Below, piece by piece: positions 53,430 through 62,375 of a stretch of DNA of 64,000 bases. The stretch lies in NCBI GenBank assembly GCA_029237695.1, contig CM055278.1, positions 75,496,297 through 75,560,296 of the forward strand. Direction: 5' to 3'. Within the stretch, counting starts at the first letter, position 1, and every line of letters begins with the position of its first letter. A program made the translations under genes and the position numbers. A model generated the notes under the pieces. It worked only from the letters and a program-made list of their open reading frames with translations, did not search any database and had not been told where the DNA came from. This DNA is from Conchocele bisecta. Its lineage: Eukaryota > Mollusca > Bivalvia > Lucinida > Thyasiridae.

Positions 53430-54232
53430 TTTATACACTATTACCAAATTACTCGATTGACTATTACCTAAACTTGCAGGAAGATCATCATTATGCTGTA
53501 ACTTGTATTGTCCTTCCTTTATCAGTTATCTGAAATACTCAATAACCCCACTCCATCCCTCTGACCCACCAATCCCCACATCATGCAACTGTACATGTAT
53601 ATAGAAAACATGAAATATCTTATTAAGCTAACATAGTACCGGTACTATCATATATATTACATGACCACATATCTAACATATTTGGCTCCTCATTGGGGGC
53701 TACCTGCTATTTGGTGTTGTGCTTCATCAGACTCGCATGTGCCAGACCAGATTTCTCTGAGCAAGAGGCGAGACGTATGCAGTAGCTATTCTCTTGCACG
53801 ACTATGGCGGAGTGAATGTGTAGAGCTAATAACTCGCGTGAAACGACTAGAGGGTGACGAGTTGAGTGAAAGACTAGAAAGAGGTGAGTCGAGCATACGA
53901 CTAGAAAGAGCCGAGTTGAGTTAACAACTAGGATGTGCATCAAGTGGACGACTTGAAAGATCTGAGTTGAGTAAACAACTCGAATGCGAGTCGAGTGTAC
54001 CGACTGGCGAGTCGAGCGTACCGACTGGCGAGTCGAGCGTACCGACTATAAAGAGGTGAGTCGTCGAAATTAGTCGAGCGTACCGACTGGCGAGTCGAGC
54101 GTACCGACTATAATGTGGAATGTGGTGCAGGGTAATGAGGCGAGACGAGCGTACAGAATGTCGTGTCGAGCGTACGTACTTGGACGAGTCGCTTCAGGCG
54201 AGTGAATGATGTATCGGCAGTTTTAACATACA
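53430..54232. mobile_element. 803-bp insertion with 17-bp flanking duplication
   Basis: GGCAGTTTTAACATACA occurs at 53413-53429 and 54216-54232, and the LINE reading frame is continuous only if the segment between is removed. The insert has no tail or terminal inverted repeat that I can see. Its right half holds a minisatellite (53985-54180). Class unknown. Confidence 0.7.
53985..54180. repeat. 21-bp minisatellite GAGTCGAGCGTACCGACTGGC
   Basis: Units of GAGTCGAGCGTACCGACT plus a variable spacer (GGC, or ATAAAGAGGT-like) repeat about seven times, with diverged GAGTCGAG / GAAAGA relatives back to about 53860. Confidence 0.8.
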
Positions 54233-54718
54233 CTGGTAGATCATTCCATATTTTGGCTCCAGAATAGACAAAGGTTGACCTGTATAGTTCAATATTAGGT
54301 TTTGGTAGATATATATTGTTTTTATCTTCTGACCTTAAAGTTTAACCCATGAATTGCTGTTGTTTGTTTAAATGCATTGTTTAGATAATTTGGGCATAAG
54401 TTATTCATGTACTTAAACATTTGAATTGCTTTTTGATATTTTATTCGGTCTTCTCTTTTCATCCACTTAAGTTCCTTAAAAAGTTTGTCGGAGGGGTAGT
54501 CTATAGGTTTATCCAAAATAATTCTTGCTGCTTTCTTCTGTACTTTAATAAGTTTAGAGAGTGACTCGATGCTGCAACTTCCCCAAACAGGTGCGCAGTA
54601 GTCGATATGTGGTAATATGTATGAATTAAAGAATAGTATTCTGGTAGGTTTCGTTAGGTACTTTTTTATTCTGCACAAAAGATATAATAATGAATTGCAT
54701 TTGTTTACAATGTTTTCT
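54205..54718 (-). pseudogene. Reverse transcriptase C-terminal fragment of the LINE
   Basis: Reads LCRIKKYLTKPTRILFFNSY, ILPHIDYCAPVWGS, LIKVQKKAARIIL, LFKELKWMKREDRIKYQKAI and, after a frame change at about 54340, YSGAKIWNDLPVYVKTA. This is the RT thumb/C-terminal region typical of CR1/L2/Jockey-group LINEs, where 'RxxFFNSYILPHIDYC..VWG' is highly conserved. The catalytic FADD region is absent (5' truncation). The frame continues after the insertion at 53413-53345 with KSVEDFKSKYIV and a stop. Confidence 0.82.
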
Positions 54719-54719
54719 A

Positions 54720-54745
54720 CCTATATATATATATATATATATAAC
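54720..54745. repeat. (TA)n microsatellite
   Basis: An uninterrupted TA run of about 22 bases lies at the 5' edge of the LINE fragment. Confidence 0.9.
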
Positions 54746-54806
54746 AATAAGATTCCTAATTTTAACGCCATGTTATTCATTTTAACGTCAGGTTATTTTC
54801 AAACTA

Positions 54807-55805
54807 CAGTGAAATCGCGATGGCTCGAAATGGCACGGGACCGCACATTTTGTTCGAGTGATCGCATCTTTCGAGCCATGGCATCTTTCAATTTTGTTAT
54901 ATTTGCCGACTACTGTACCCGTCGGATTTAGGAAATAAAGAAAGCACAATAGAATGTATCCATGTTTTAGATGATTATAATATTTATTCGCAGATTAATT
55001 ATCATGCGAAATTAAATAAACTACATGTATTTACAAAACTGTCTTTATTTCAATTATTATCAAAGTGAAAAGGAGAAAAGGTTCAGTATTCACTATAAAT
55101 AGCGGCGCACATAATTATTGCAGCAGGTGATTGTGATGTCACTCGAAACAGTGGTCTTTTCAATGGGCATTTTTCGTTGTAACTCCCGAGTAGCCTCTCG
55201 AATAACATGCGAGTTAAAACGAAAAACGACCAATGACTTACGACAGACTCTTATTAAATACTCCGAGTGGACAAAAACCCAGAATATTTAATAAATCGCC
55301 GTATGCCGTTGAGCTGTTCTGGGACACAAAACAACAACAACAAATTAAGAATACGTTTAGTTCACAAATAATGTACAAGCCTAACAATAAATAGAGTTTC
55401 CACAAATTATGTTGAAAGTTTCCGAATAATCTAATATAGAATTCACAAAATGATCGCCATCAACAACGTTAACGATCAAATTGCGCCACTTTCGGCAATT
55501 AACTGCACTTGAAAAGAAATCACATTTCACAGACAGGTAGAGCATGGCTTCGGCCTTTGATCGTAATAAGTCGGACGCGGAGGTGTGATAATTAGCCAAA
55601 CACAAACTTCGACATCAATTTCGAGTTATCGTATATCAAAATAGCGAGAAATGTGTCTGCGGGACTTGACAATTGTTTCGAGCGATCGCATTTTTCGAGG
55701 AGTTGCACTTCGAGCCATCGCATGTAAAATACATTAAACATATGGGAAAATTATCGGGACCGCAACGCCATTTCGAGCGAGCCCGACATTACTGCGATTT
55801 CACTG
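54807..55805. mobile_element. 999-bp pogo/Tigger-like non-autonomous element
   Basis: CAGTGAAATCGC-GATGGCTCG-AAATGGC...GGGACCGC at the left is matched by the inverted GCGGGACCG-type and GCGATTTCACTG at the right. TA flanks both ends (54805-54806 and 55806-55807). Sub-terminal TTCGAG / CTCGAA words recur at both ends. A 75-codon open frame on the minus strand (55381-55605) has no domain I recognise and no DDE transposase signature. Confidence 0.78.
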
Positions 55806-55812
55806 TATCAAC

Positions 55813-56121
55813 TGTAGCCTATTTCATCAACATTGCAAAGTATACTTTACTAGCAAAGTATACTTTGAGGGAGAAATCATTTATTTTTCCTGAAATGCAT
55901 TATTTCATATAGAACTAACAAATGCATATATTTCATGATTAAAAGTATGCATAATTATTATACTGAATTTATTACATTATCACAGCCATTAAATGGCTGT
56001 GATAATGTAATAAATTCAGTATAATAAAAATTAATAAATTTAAAAAAAAAATGAAAATTTCTCCCTCAAAGTATACTTTGCTACTAAAGTATACTTTGCA
56101 ATGTTGATGAAATAGGCTACA
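55813..56121. mobile_element. 309-bp MITE with long TIRs and central palindrome, copy 2
   Basis: TGTAGCCTATTTCATCAACA-TTGCAAAGTATACTTT at the left and its complement at the right are inverted repeats of about 65 bp, including TTTGAGGGAGAAAT. The centre is ATTATACTGAATTTATTACA...AATTCAGTATAAT. It lies five bases from the end of the preceding pogo-like element. Confidence 0.88.
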
Positions 56122-56129
56122 GATGAAGT

Positions 56130-56320
56130 GCATGGGGTATGGGCTACTGAATATGCTGTAAGTATTAAACCGTGGCTGTTGCCTTTACTGTATTTGCTCT
56201 ATTTAAAGTTTGCGAGGAGTCATTTGGACTCCACACACTTTAAACAGACCAAATGTCTTTCATACTACAGTAAACGTAACAGCCCATAGTTTTATTCCTT
56301 AATTAAGAAATGCATACAGT
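56130..56320. other. Unassigned spacer
   Basis: No feature recognised. Confidence 0.3.
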
Positions 56321-56329
56321 CGTTTCTGT

Positions 56330-57840
56330 CAAAATGTTCCGGGTTTATACGTGTACAAAGTGTTGTGCGTTGTGTATCCGTGGAGTTTCCGTTAGTTGCG
56401 TTTCAAACCGTGTGTCGTCTACGTGTAATACGTTTTCGGCCATGCGTTGCGTTTCCCCACTCTTGCGCATGCGCGAAAGTCGAACAAACCGTGTTCAACG
56501 CATTGAGTTTCAAAAGCGTGTAATCCGTGTACAACGGTTGTAAACGTGTACAACGGTTGTAAACGTATACAACGGTTGTAAACAACGCATTGAGTTTCAA
56601 AAGCGTGTAATCCGTGTACAACGGTTGTAAACGTATACAATGGTTGTAAACAATGCATTGAGTTTCAAAAGCGTGTAATCCGTGTACAACGGTTGTAAAC
56701 GTATACAACGGTTGTAAACGTATACAACGCTAAGATAAACCGTTTAAACGGTTTAACGCTTTCTTTGACGAACGGTTACACTCTTCTACATGTACACAGC
56801 ACCGTACAGATGAAACCGTGTTATATGTATAACACGTTTCCACGGGTTTTAACGCATTACACGTTTTGGTATGTTGTTCTGTTTGACTCTTCTCATCTGG
56901 AGTTAGCTTCCGTACACTGTTTCCCGTTTTCTCTTACGGTTATTGCACAAATCGGTAACCATTCACGGTTGTGTTCGATCGGGTTTCCAGTAAACATATA
57001 AGTGTATGCATGAGCCGAGTCTAACGTCCAAAAATATAAATATGTCCCGTCATAGTATTCACGCATTTGTTAAAATTGAACAAGTTGCAATTTACAACGC
57101 CTGTTTTTAAGCCATCGAAACATAAGTCACACTAATCATACGATCGATGGACTTTCAACGCCAATACAATTGATTTTATTTATACTATTACTAGGGGTCA
57201 CAAAAAATGCGCACTTATTATTGTTATTTACACCCGTATAATTCATTTTCCATATCAGGGGCGAAATGAGTCTGCCTTACAATAATTCGCATGTGCGGAA
57301 TGGTGGTAGGTGCGAAACGATCCGCCTCTAAACGATCCGGGCCGAACAGGTACATGTATTCGCGATATTTTAAAAGGGACGAAACAAGGCCGCCTCGAAG
57401 CGATCGGGGCCGAACAGGTATTCGCGTTAAAACGTTTAACCGTTGTACACGTTTCAACGCTTTCATATAGCTACACGCTTCCAGGTAAAGCGTTGTACAC
57501 GTTTCAACGCTTTCACATCGCTACATATGTATACGCCAAAGCGTGTTATACGCCTTGAAGCTAAACGTATTACACGCTTTAAAACTAAACGGTTTGACAA
57601 TGTGTATTACACGTGTACGAACTGTATTATACATTTAAACAACGTATAGAACGCTTTTAAACTAAACGGTTTGACAATGTGTATTACACGTGTACGAACC
57701 GTATTATACGTTTAAACAACGTATACAACGCTTTTAAACTAAACGGTTTGACAATGTGTATTACACGTGTACGAACCGTATTATACGTTTAAACAAAGTA
57801 TACAACGCTACAGCAAACCGTTTGAGTTTGCAAGTGTTGT
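56330..57840. repeat. CpG-dense, AT-rich mosaic array of short palindromic words
   Basis: About 1.5 kb is built from words such as ACAACGGTTGT, CGTGTACAACG, GTTTAAAC, TACACGTGTA and AAACGGTTTGAC. CG dinucleotides recur every 8-12 bases although overall GC is modest. It includes a perfect 20-bp palindrome (56736-56755, TAAACCGTTTAAACGGTTTA). Higher-order repeats start at about 56498, 56583 and 56653 (shared GCATTGAGTTTCAAAAGCGT) and at about 57586, 57663 and 57740 (77-bp period, shared AAACGGTTTGACAATGTGTA). Short open frames are by-products. It sits inside a UGGT intron. Confidence 0.8.
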
Positions 57841-57860
57841 CTACGGTGTTGTCTACCCAT

Positions 57861-58215
57861 ACTCCAGCAGAGCTATATATACGATTTGTATAAGAGTATT
57901 ATACCCCCAGATTTCAAATTCAATGCAAATTTTACTTTTACAAATGTATTATTGATTTTATTCCGTATTAAATAGGGAAAAAATGATAAAAAAGTGAAAC
58001 AATTTTTTTTACTTATTTGAGTTGCAAAATTTGCTTTTTGCAGCTCAGGTAAGTAAATGTTCAACTTTATTACAGTATTTCCACAACTCAATTTGAAAAT
58101 CAATGCATATTGCTGCAAGGATTTTGTTCTCCCACTTTTGATAATCAATGCGTATTCTGCCAAGATAAGTGCATAAATATGCGAATACGCACCTTATCTG
58201 GAGCTCTGCTCTGGT
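57861..58215 (-). mobile_element. MITE-like family J copy
   Basis: Reads as the reverse of the copy at 35722-36004: CCCAGATTTCAAATTCAATG at the left, and GAATACGCACCTTATCTGGA + GCTCTG at the right. Confidence 0.65.
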
Positions 58216-58237
58216 CCAAAATTAATCACACTGGTAA

Positions 58238-58273
58238 TTCCTGGGTGTCCGGAGTAGAGCAGGTTCTACTGTA
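58238..58273 (-). mobile_element. pogo/Tigger-like TE end abutting the UGGT splice donor
   Basis: On the minus strand, the intron starts GTAAG and then TA-CAGTAGAACCTGCTCTAC-TCCGGACACC. This matches the TIR style of the MITE at 35641-35715 (CAGTAGAACTTCTCC...CCGGACACC). The TE end begins about six bases into the intron. Its other end is not visible. Confidence 0.6.
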
Positions 58274-58278
58274 CTTAC

Positions 58279-58510
58279 CAAATCGATCGTTTTTGCTCTC
58301 GTCTTCGACTCATCGCTACACCATGTCTCACACCAAAGCCATTCTTGTGGTAGTGACTTGATCGCCACTTGGTGTATCATATTATTGGGCAAATCTTGGT
58401 CGAGATTGGATAAACTATTCGGGTCCTGGCTCAGTCCCTGGTATTGTCCCCTTAGCCGGTCACCCGCGGCTATTTTTCTAAAACGTTTTAAGTCGACCAC
58501 GTATAAGGCA
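58279..58510 (-). CDS. UGGT: UGGT exon, glucosyltransferase domain C-terminal half
   Basis: A 232-nt exon with acceptor ctctttcag and donor TTG|gtaagta. Its first base completes a Ser codon from the previous exon. It then encodes 77 codons including [60 protein letters not shown] and ETWC. This is one of the most conserved stretches of UGGT, the ER-lumen folding sensor that re-glucosylates N-glycans on misfolded glycoproteins using UDP-glucose. LDQDLPN and the WLWCETWC segment belong to the GT24 catalytic domain. No frameshift or stop. The exon ends in phase 0. Confidence 0.97.
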
Positions 58511-58585
58511 CTGAAAGAGAATGAAATATATTTATTGCTAAAAATGGGCTTTCACAGTTTAAATAATAACACAATGTATTAACTA

Positions 58586-59136
58586 ACAAGAGCTATAGGA
58601 GAACAGCATAGCTCGACTACGAGGGTTGTCGATGTACACATAGCTTGACAAAGAAGGTGGCTGCGGCCTGCATAAAAACCTTAACCAAGGTTGACTAAAA
58701 ACATTAACCAAGGGATTATTGATGTACGTCACTAGGAGATAAAGTTTCCCCAAGTATGGTTGCTGAAGGCCCAGGACAAGCTTGACTAAAAACCGCAACC
58801 AAGGGGAGATAACTAAGTAATCCAAGGATAAAAGTAGGTCAAGGTCAAACATAGGTCAGGGATTATTGATGTACATCATTAGGAGATGAAGTTGTCCAAG
58901 TATGGTTGATGTATTGGTCCCAAGTATGGTTGATGTAGGCCCGAAGTATTCCATATACAAGCTTGACTATAAACATTAACCAAGTAATTGAAGGTTAAAT
59001 GTAGGTGAAGGTAAAATAAAGGTCAGGGGTTATCGATGTACATCCCTATGAGAAAAAGTTATCCAAGTATGGTGTCTGTATGCACAATAGTATTCCATCT
59101 ACAAGCTTGACTAAAAACCTTAACCAAGGTTGAGTA
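58586..59136 (+). mobile_element. Tandem-array element family C, copy 2, left part
   Basis: The left end is ACAAGAGCTATAGGAGAACA with TAGCTCGACTACGAGG. About three units run to GACTAAAAACCTTAACCAAG, where the array is interrupted by a family E element. It continues at 60153. Confidence 0.82.
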
Positions 59137-60152
59137 ACTAGATGGCCGCGGCCTGCATGTAGCGCCTTGTGGCGAGGCATGGACACTAAAAAAAAAAGAT
59201 ATAGTATAATGAAAAACTTTAACCAAAAAACTTAAGCAAAAACTTTAACCGGACACACGTACGTACGTACAACAAAGTGCCGACTATATTGCGCTTTCCG
59301 CAAGCGGGCGCGAACAAAAATTTAACCAAAAAACTTAACCAAAAACTTTTAACCAAAAAACTTAACCAAAAACTTCAAAGTAATTTGACCTTGACATTGG
59401 GCACAGGGGCCGCACGGGAGGGTAGTATGAATAAAATAGATGATGATAAACACCCATGTGAAGTTTGAAGGTAATGGGCAAAGCAGTTGCAGAGATATAG
59501 TATAACAAAAAAAATTAACCAAAAAACTTAACCAAAAACTTTAACCAAAAAACTTAACCAAAAAACTTAACCAAAAACTTTTAACCAAAAAACTTAACCA
59601 AAAGCTTCAAAGTAATTTGACCTTGACATTGGGCACAGGGGCAGCACGGGAGGGGGGTAGAATGAAAATATAGATGATGATAAACACTCATGTGAAGTTT
59701 TCAAGGTAATGGGCAAAGCAGTTGCAGAGATATAGCATAACAAAAAACTTTAACTAAAAAACTTAACCAAAAACTTTAACCAAAAAACTTAACCAAAAAC
59801 TTTTAACCAAAAAACTTAACCAAAAACTTCAAAGTAATTTGACCTTGACATTGGGCACAGGGGCCGCACGGGAGGGGGGTAGAATGAAAATATAGATGAT
59901 GATAAACACCCATGTGAAGTTTTCAAGGTAATGGGCAAAGCAGTTGCAGAGATATAGTATAACAAAAAACTTTAACCAAAAACTTTAACCAAAAAACTTA
60001 ACCAAAAACTTTAACCAAACAACTTAACCAAACAACTTAACCAAAAACTTTAACCGGACACACGTACGTACGTATGTACGAACATACGTACGTACATACG
60101 TACGTACGCCAAAGTGCCGACTATATCGCGCTTTCCGCAAGCGAGCGCGACA
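59137..60152 (+). mobile_element. Tandem-array element family E, copy 2, nested in family C
   Basis: The left end is ACTAGATGGCCGCGGCCTGC (palindrome GGCCGCGGCC). Three units of about 230 bp carry AATTTGACCTTGACATTGGG, GCACAGGGGC and GTAATGGGCAAAGCAGTTGC, separated by many AACCAAAAACTT repeats. An internal copy of the right end sits at 59262-59320. An (ACGT)n-like microsatellite (60060-60108) and hairpin GCGCTTTCCGCAAGCGAGCG end it. Family C continues on both sides with a consistent empty site. Confidence 0.8.
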
Positions 60153-61580
60153 AAAACCTTAACCAAGGGAAATTAAGTAAGTAATTTAAGGTTAAATGTA
60201 GGTCAAGGTCAAATATAGGTCAGGGGTTGTTGATGTACATCACTAGGAGATGAAGTTGTCCAAGAATGGTTGGTGTAGGGCCAGGAGTATTTCATATACA
60301 AGCTTGACTAAAAACCTTACCCAAGGGGAAATAACTAAGTAATTCAAGGTTAAAAGTAGGTCAAGGTCAAATATAGGTCAGGGATTATTGATGTACATCA
60401 CTAGGAGATGAAGTTGTCCAAGTATGGTTGGTGTAGGGCCATGAGTATTCCATCTACAAGCTTGACTAAAAACCTTAATTAAAGAGAATTAAGTAAGTAA
60501 TTCAAGAGGAAATGTAGGTCAAGGTCAAATATAGATCAGGGGTTATTGATGTACATCACTATGACAAAAGGTTGTGCAAGTATGGTGTCTGTATGCACAA
60601 TAGTATTCCATGTACAAGCTTGAGTAAAAAGGTTAACCAAGGTCGAGTAAAAACCTTAACCAAGGGGAATTAACTAAGTAATTCAAGGTTTTTTAAATGT
60701 AGGTCAAGGTAAAATATAGGTCAGGGGTTGTTGATGTACATCACTAGGAGATGAAGTTGTCCAAGTATGGTTGGTGTAGGGCCAGGAGTATTCCATCTAC
60801 AAGCTTGACTAAAAACGTTAACCAAGGGGAATTAAGTAAGTAATTCAAGAGGAAATGTAGGTCAAGGTCAAATATAGATCAGGGGTTGTTGATGTACATC
60901 ATTAGGAGATGAAGTTGTCCAAGTATGGTGGGTGTAGGGCCAGTAGTATTCCATATAGAAGGGTGACTAAAAACCTTAACCAAAATGAATTAAGTAAGTA
61001 ATTGAAGAGGAAATGTAGGTCAAGGTCAAATATAGATCAGGGGTTATTGATGTACATACCTATGAGAAAAGGTTGTCGAAGTATGGTGTCTGGATGCACA
61101 ATAGTATTCAATGTACAAGCTTGAAAAAAAACCTTAAACAAGGTTGACTAAAAACCTTAACCAAGGGGAATTAAGTAAGTAATTCAAGTGGAAATGTAGG
61201 TGAAGGTCAAATATAGATGAGGGGTTATTGATGTGCATCACTAGGAGATGAAGTTGTCCAAGTATGGTGGGTGTAGGGCCAGTAGTATTGCATATACAAG
61301 CTTGACTATAAACCTTAACCAAGGTTGACTAAAAACCTTAACCAAGGGGAATTAACCAAGTAATTCAAGAGGAAATGTAGGTCAAGGTAAAATATAGATC
61401 AGGGGTTATTGATGTACATCACTAGGAGATGATGTTGTCCAAGTATGGTGGGTGTAGGGCCAGTAGTATTCCATATACAAGCTTGACTAAAAACCTTAAC
61501 CAAGGCGTGACGGTGACGCCGACGCCGATGCCGGGGTGACAACATAAGCTCTACTTATTCTTCGAATAGTCGAGCTAAAA
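60153..61580 (+). mobile_element. Tandem-array element family C, copy 2, right part
   Basis: About eight units of about 160 bp, each with GTAGGTCAAGGTCAAATATA or a close variant, then GACGCC repeats (61508-61530), ATAAGCTCTAC and TAGTCGAGCTAAAA. Confidence 0.85.
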
Positions 61581-61850
61581 ACTAGAGCAAGCTGAAGTGA
61601 GATACCCCGGCCGACGCCTTGTCCCACAAACAAAGTCATTTGGCCTTGACATTTGGCATGAAAGTCATATAGGTGGGCTATAGTATGAAAATGTAGATAA
61701 TGATAACAAAGTATATGAAGTTTCAAGTCAATTACGGTTGCAGAAATAATGGGTACTTGAAAACGCAAATCTTATGGACGGATGAATGGACGGAATGACG
61801 AAAACTATATACCCTCGACATACTTTGTATGCCAGGGTATAATCATTATA
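61581..61850 (+). mobile_element. Compact tandem-array-type element family N, single unit
   Basis: Begins ACTAGAGCAAGCTGAAGTGA and GATACCCCGG, directly abutting family C. A single unit (TTTGGCCTTGACATTTGGCA, GAAGTTTCAAGTCAATTACG) is followed by GGACGGATGAATGGACGG. It ends with hairpin TATACCCTCGACATACTTTG / TATGCCAGGGTATA. Left ATACCCCGG and right CCAGGGTAT are inverted. Confidence 0.7.
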
Positions 61851-61867
61851 CAGTATTATGGGTTATG

Positions 61868-61955
61868 GGTTTTGTGACCAGTGTATATCCAGATCAGCCT
61901 GTGCATCCGCACAGTCTGATCGGGATCTGCACTGTTCGCCATCCATCAATGAAAT
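61868..61955. repeat. Foldback repeat family K
   Basis: GTATATCCAGATCAGCCTGT and ACAGTCTGATCGGGATCTGC pair imperfectly; GCATCCGCAC lies at the centre. Confidence 0.6.
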
Positions 61956-62082
61956 ACCTGCCATGCTTTCAACAAGCAATATAGATCGCTACCACGCTAC
62001 AGGAGTGTGCAATTGGACCAGGAGCCACACCGGTCACAAATCCCATAAGCCCCGTTTCTCCAGTCACAGTCACATATATTAC

Positions 62083-62243
62083 CTGATATGGTATGAGCGA
62101 CCAGCTAAATGACTGGACCAATATCCCGACTTCCAGAATCGGAATCCGTCCATCTCTGTCCTATCGCTACAGAACGGTGTATACCCGTACGGAGCCCCAC
62201 CAAGGTCAAGGTCATTCAGCTCTTGTAAATCTGTACGGACAAT
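62083..62243 (-). CDS. UGGT: UGGT exon, glucosyltransferase catalytic domain
   Basis: A 161-nt exon with acceptor ggttgtgttgcag and donor CAG|gtaatat. It encodes [40 protein letters not shown] and [14 protein letters not shown] in phase 0, ending in phase 2. In UGGT this segment directly follows the FVDADQ (DxD) metal and UDP-glucose site, which must lie in an upstream exon beyond the window. [11 protein letters not shown] and FWKSGYW are conserved across UGGT1/UGGT2. The downstream splice (AG|T, Ser) fits the exon at 58279-58510. The intron between them is 3.6 kb and filled with families C, E and N. Confidence 0.97.
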
Positions 62244-62267
62244 CTGCAACACAACCTTATATTGTCA

Positions 62268-62372
62268 GTTTGTTTGTTTATTGGTGTTTAACGGCCTATC
62301 AACAGCTAAGGTCATGTAAGGCCGGGCAAATGGGTTCGATCTCGTTTTAACCTGCTGCATGGGGGGGGAATT
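62268..62372 (-). mobile_element. SINE-like repeat family G, 3' fragment
   Basis: TTTGTTTGTTTATTGGTGTT, TTTAACGGCCTATCAACAGC and GGTTCGATCTCG; cut by a family B left end at 62376. Confidence 0.75.
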
Positions 62373-62375
62373 AGA

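Larger units (their letters stand above)
53121..54718 (-). mobile_element. 5'-truncated LINE fragment (CR1/L2/Jockey-like), split by an 803-bp insertion
   Basis: On the minus strand, the C-terminal end of a reverse transcriptase ORF is followed by a 3' UTR and a (TTAC)n tail (53120-53150). The ORF ends at a stop near 53345. A segment at 53430-54232 interrupts it and is flanked by a 17-bp direct repeat. Confidence 0.75.

Noticed and set aside
56310..56708. Open frames on both strands in the CpG-dense array
   Set aside because: They arise from the repeated words, are open in several frames, and encode only repeated Cys/Val/Tyr/Leu-rich peptides.
61858..62112. 84-codon plus-strand frame overlapping a UGGT exon
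   Set aside because: It is partly antisense to the UGGT exon and partly foldback repeat; no protein signature.
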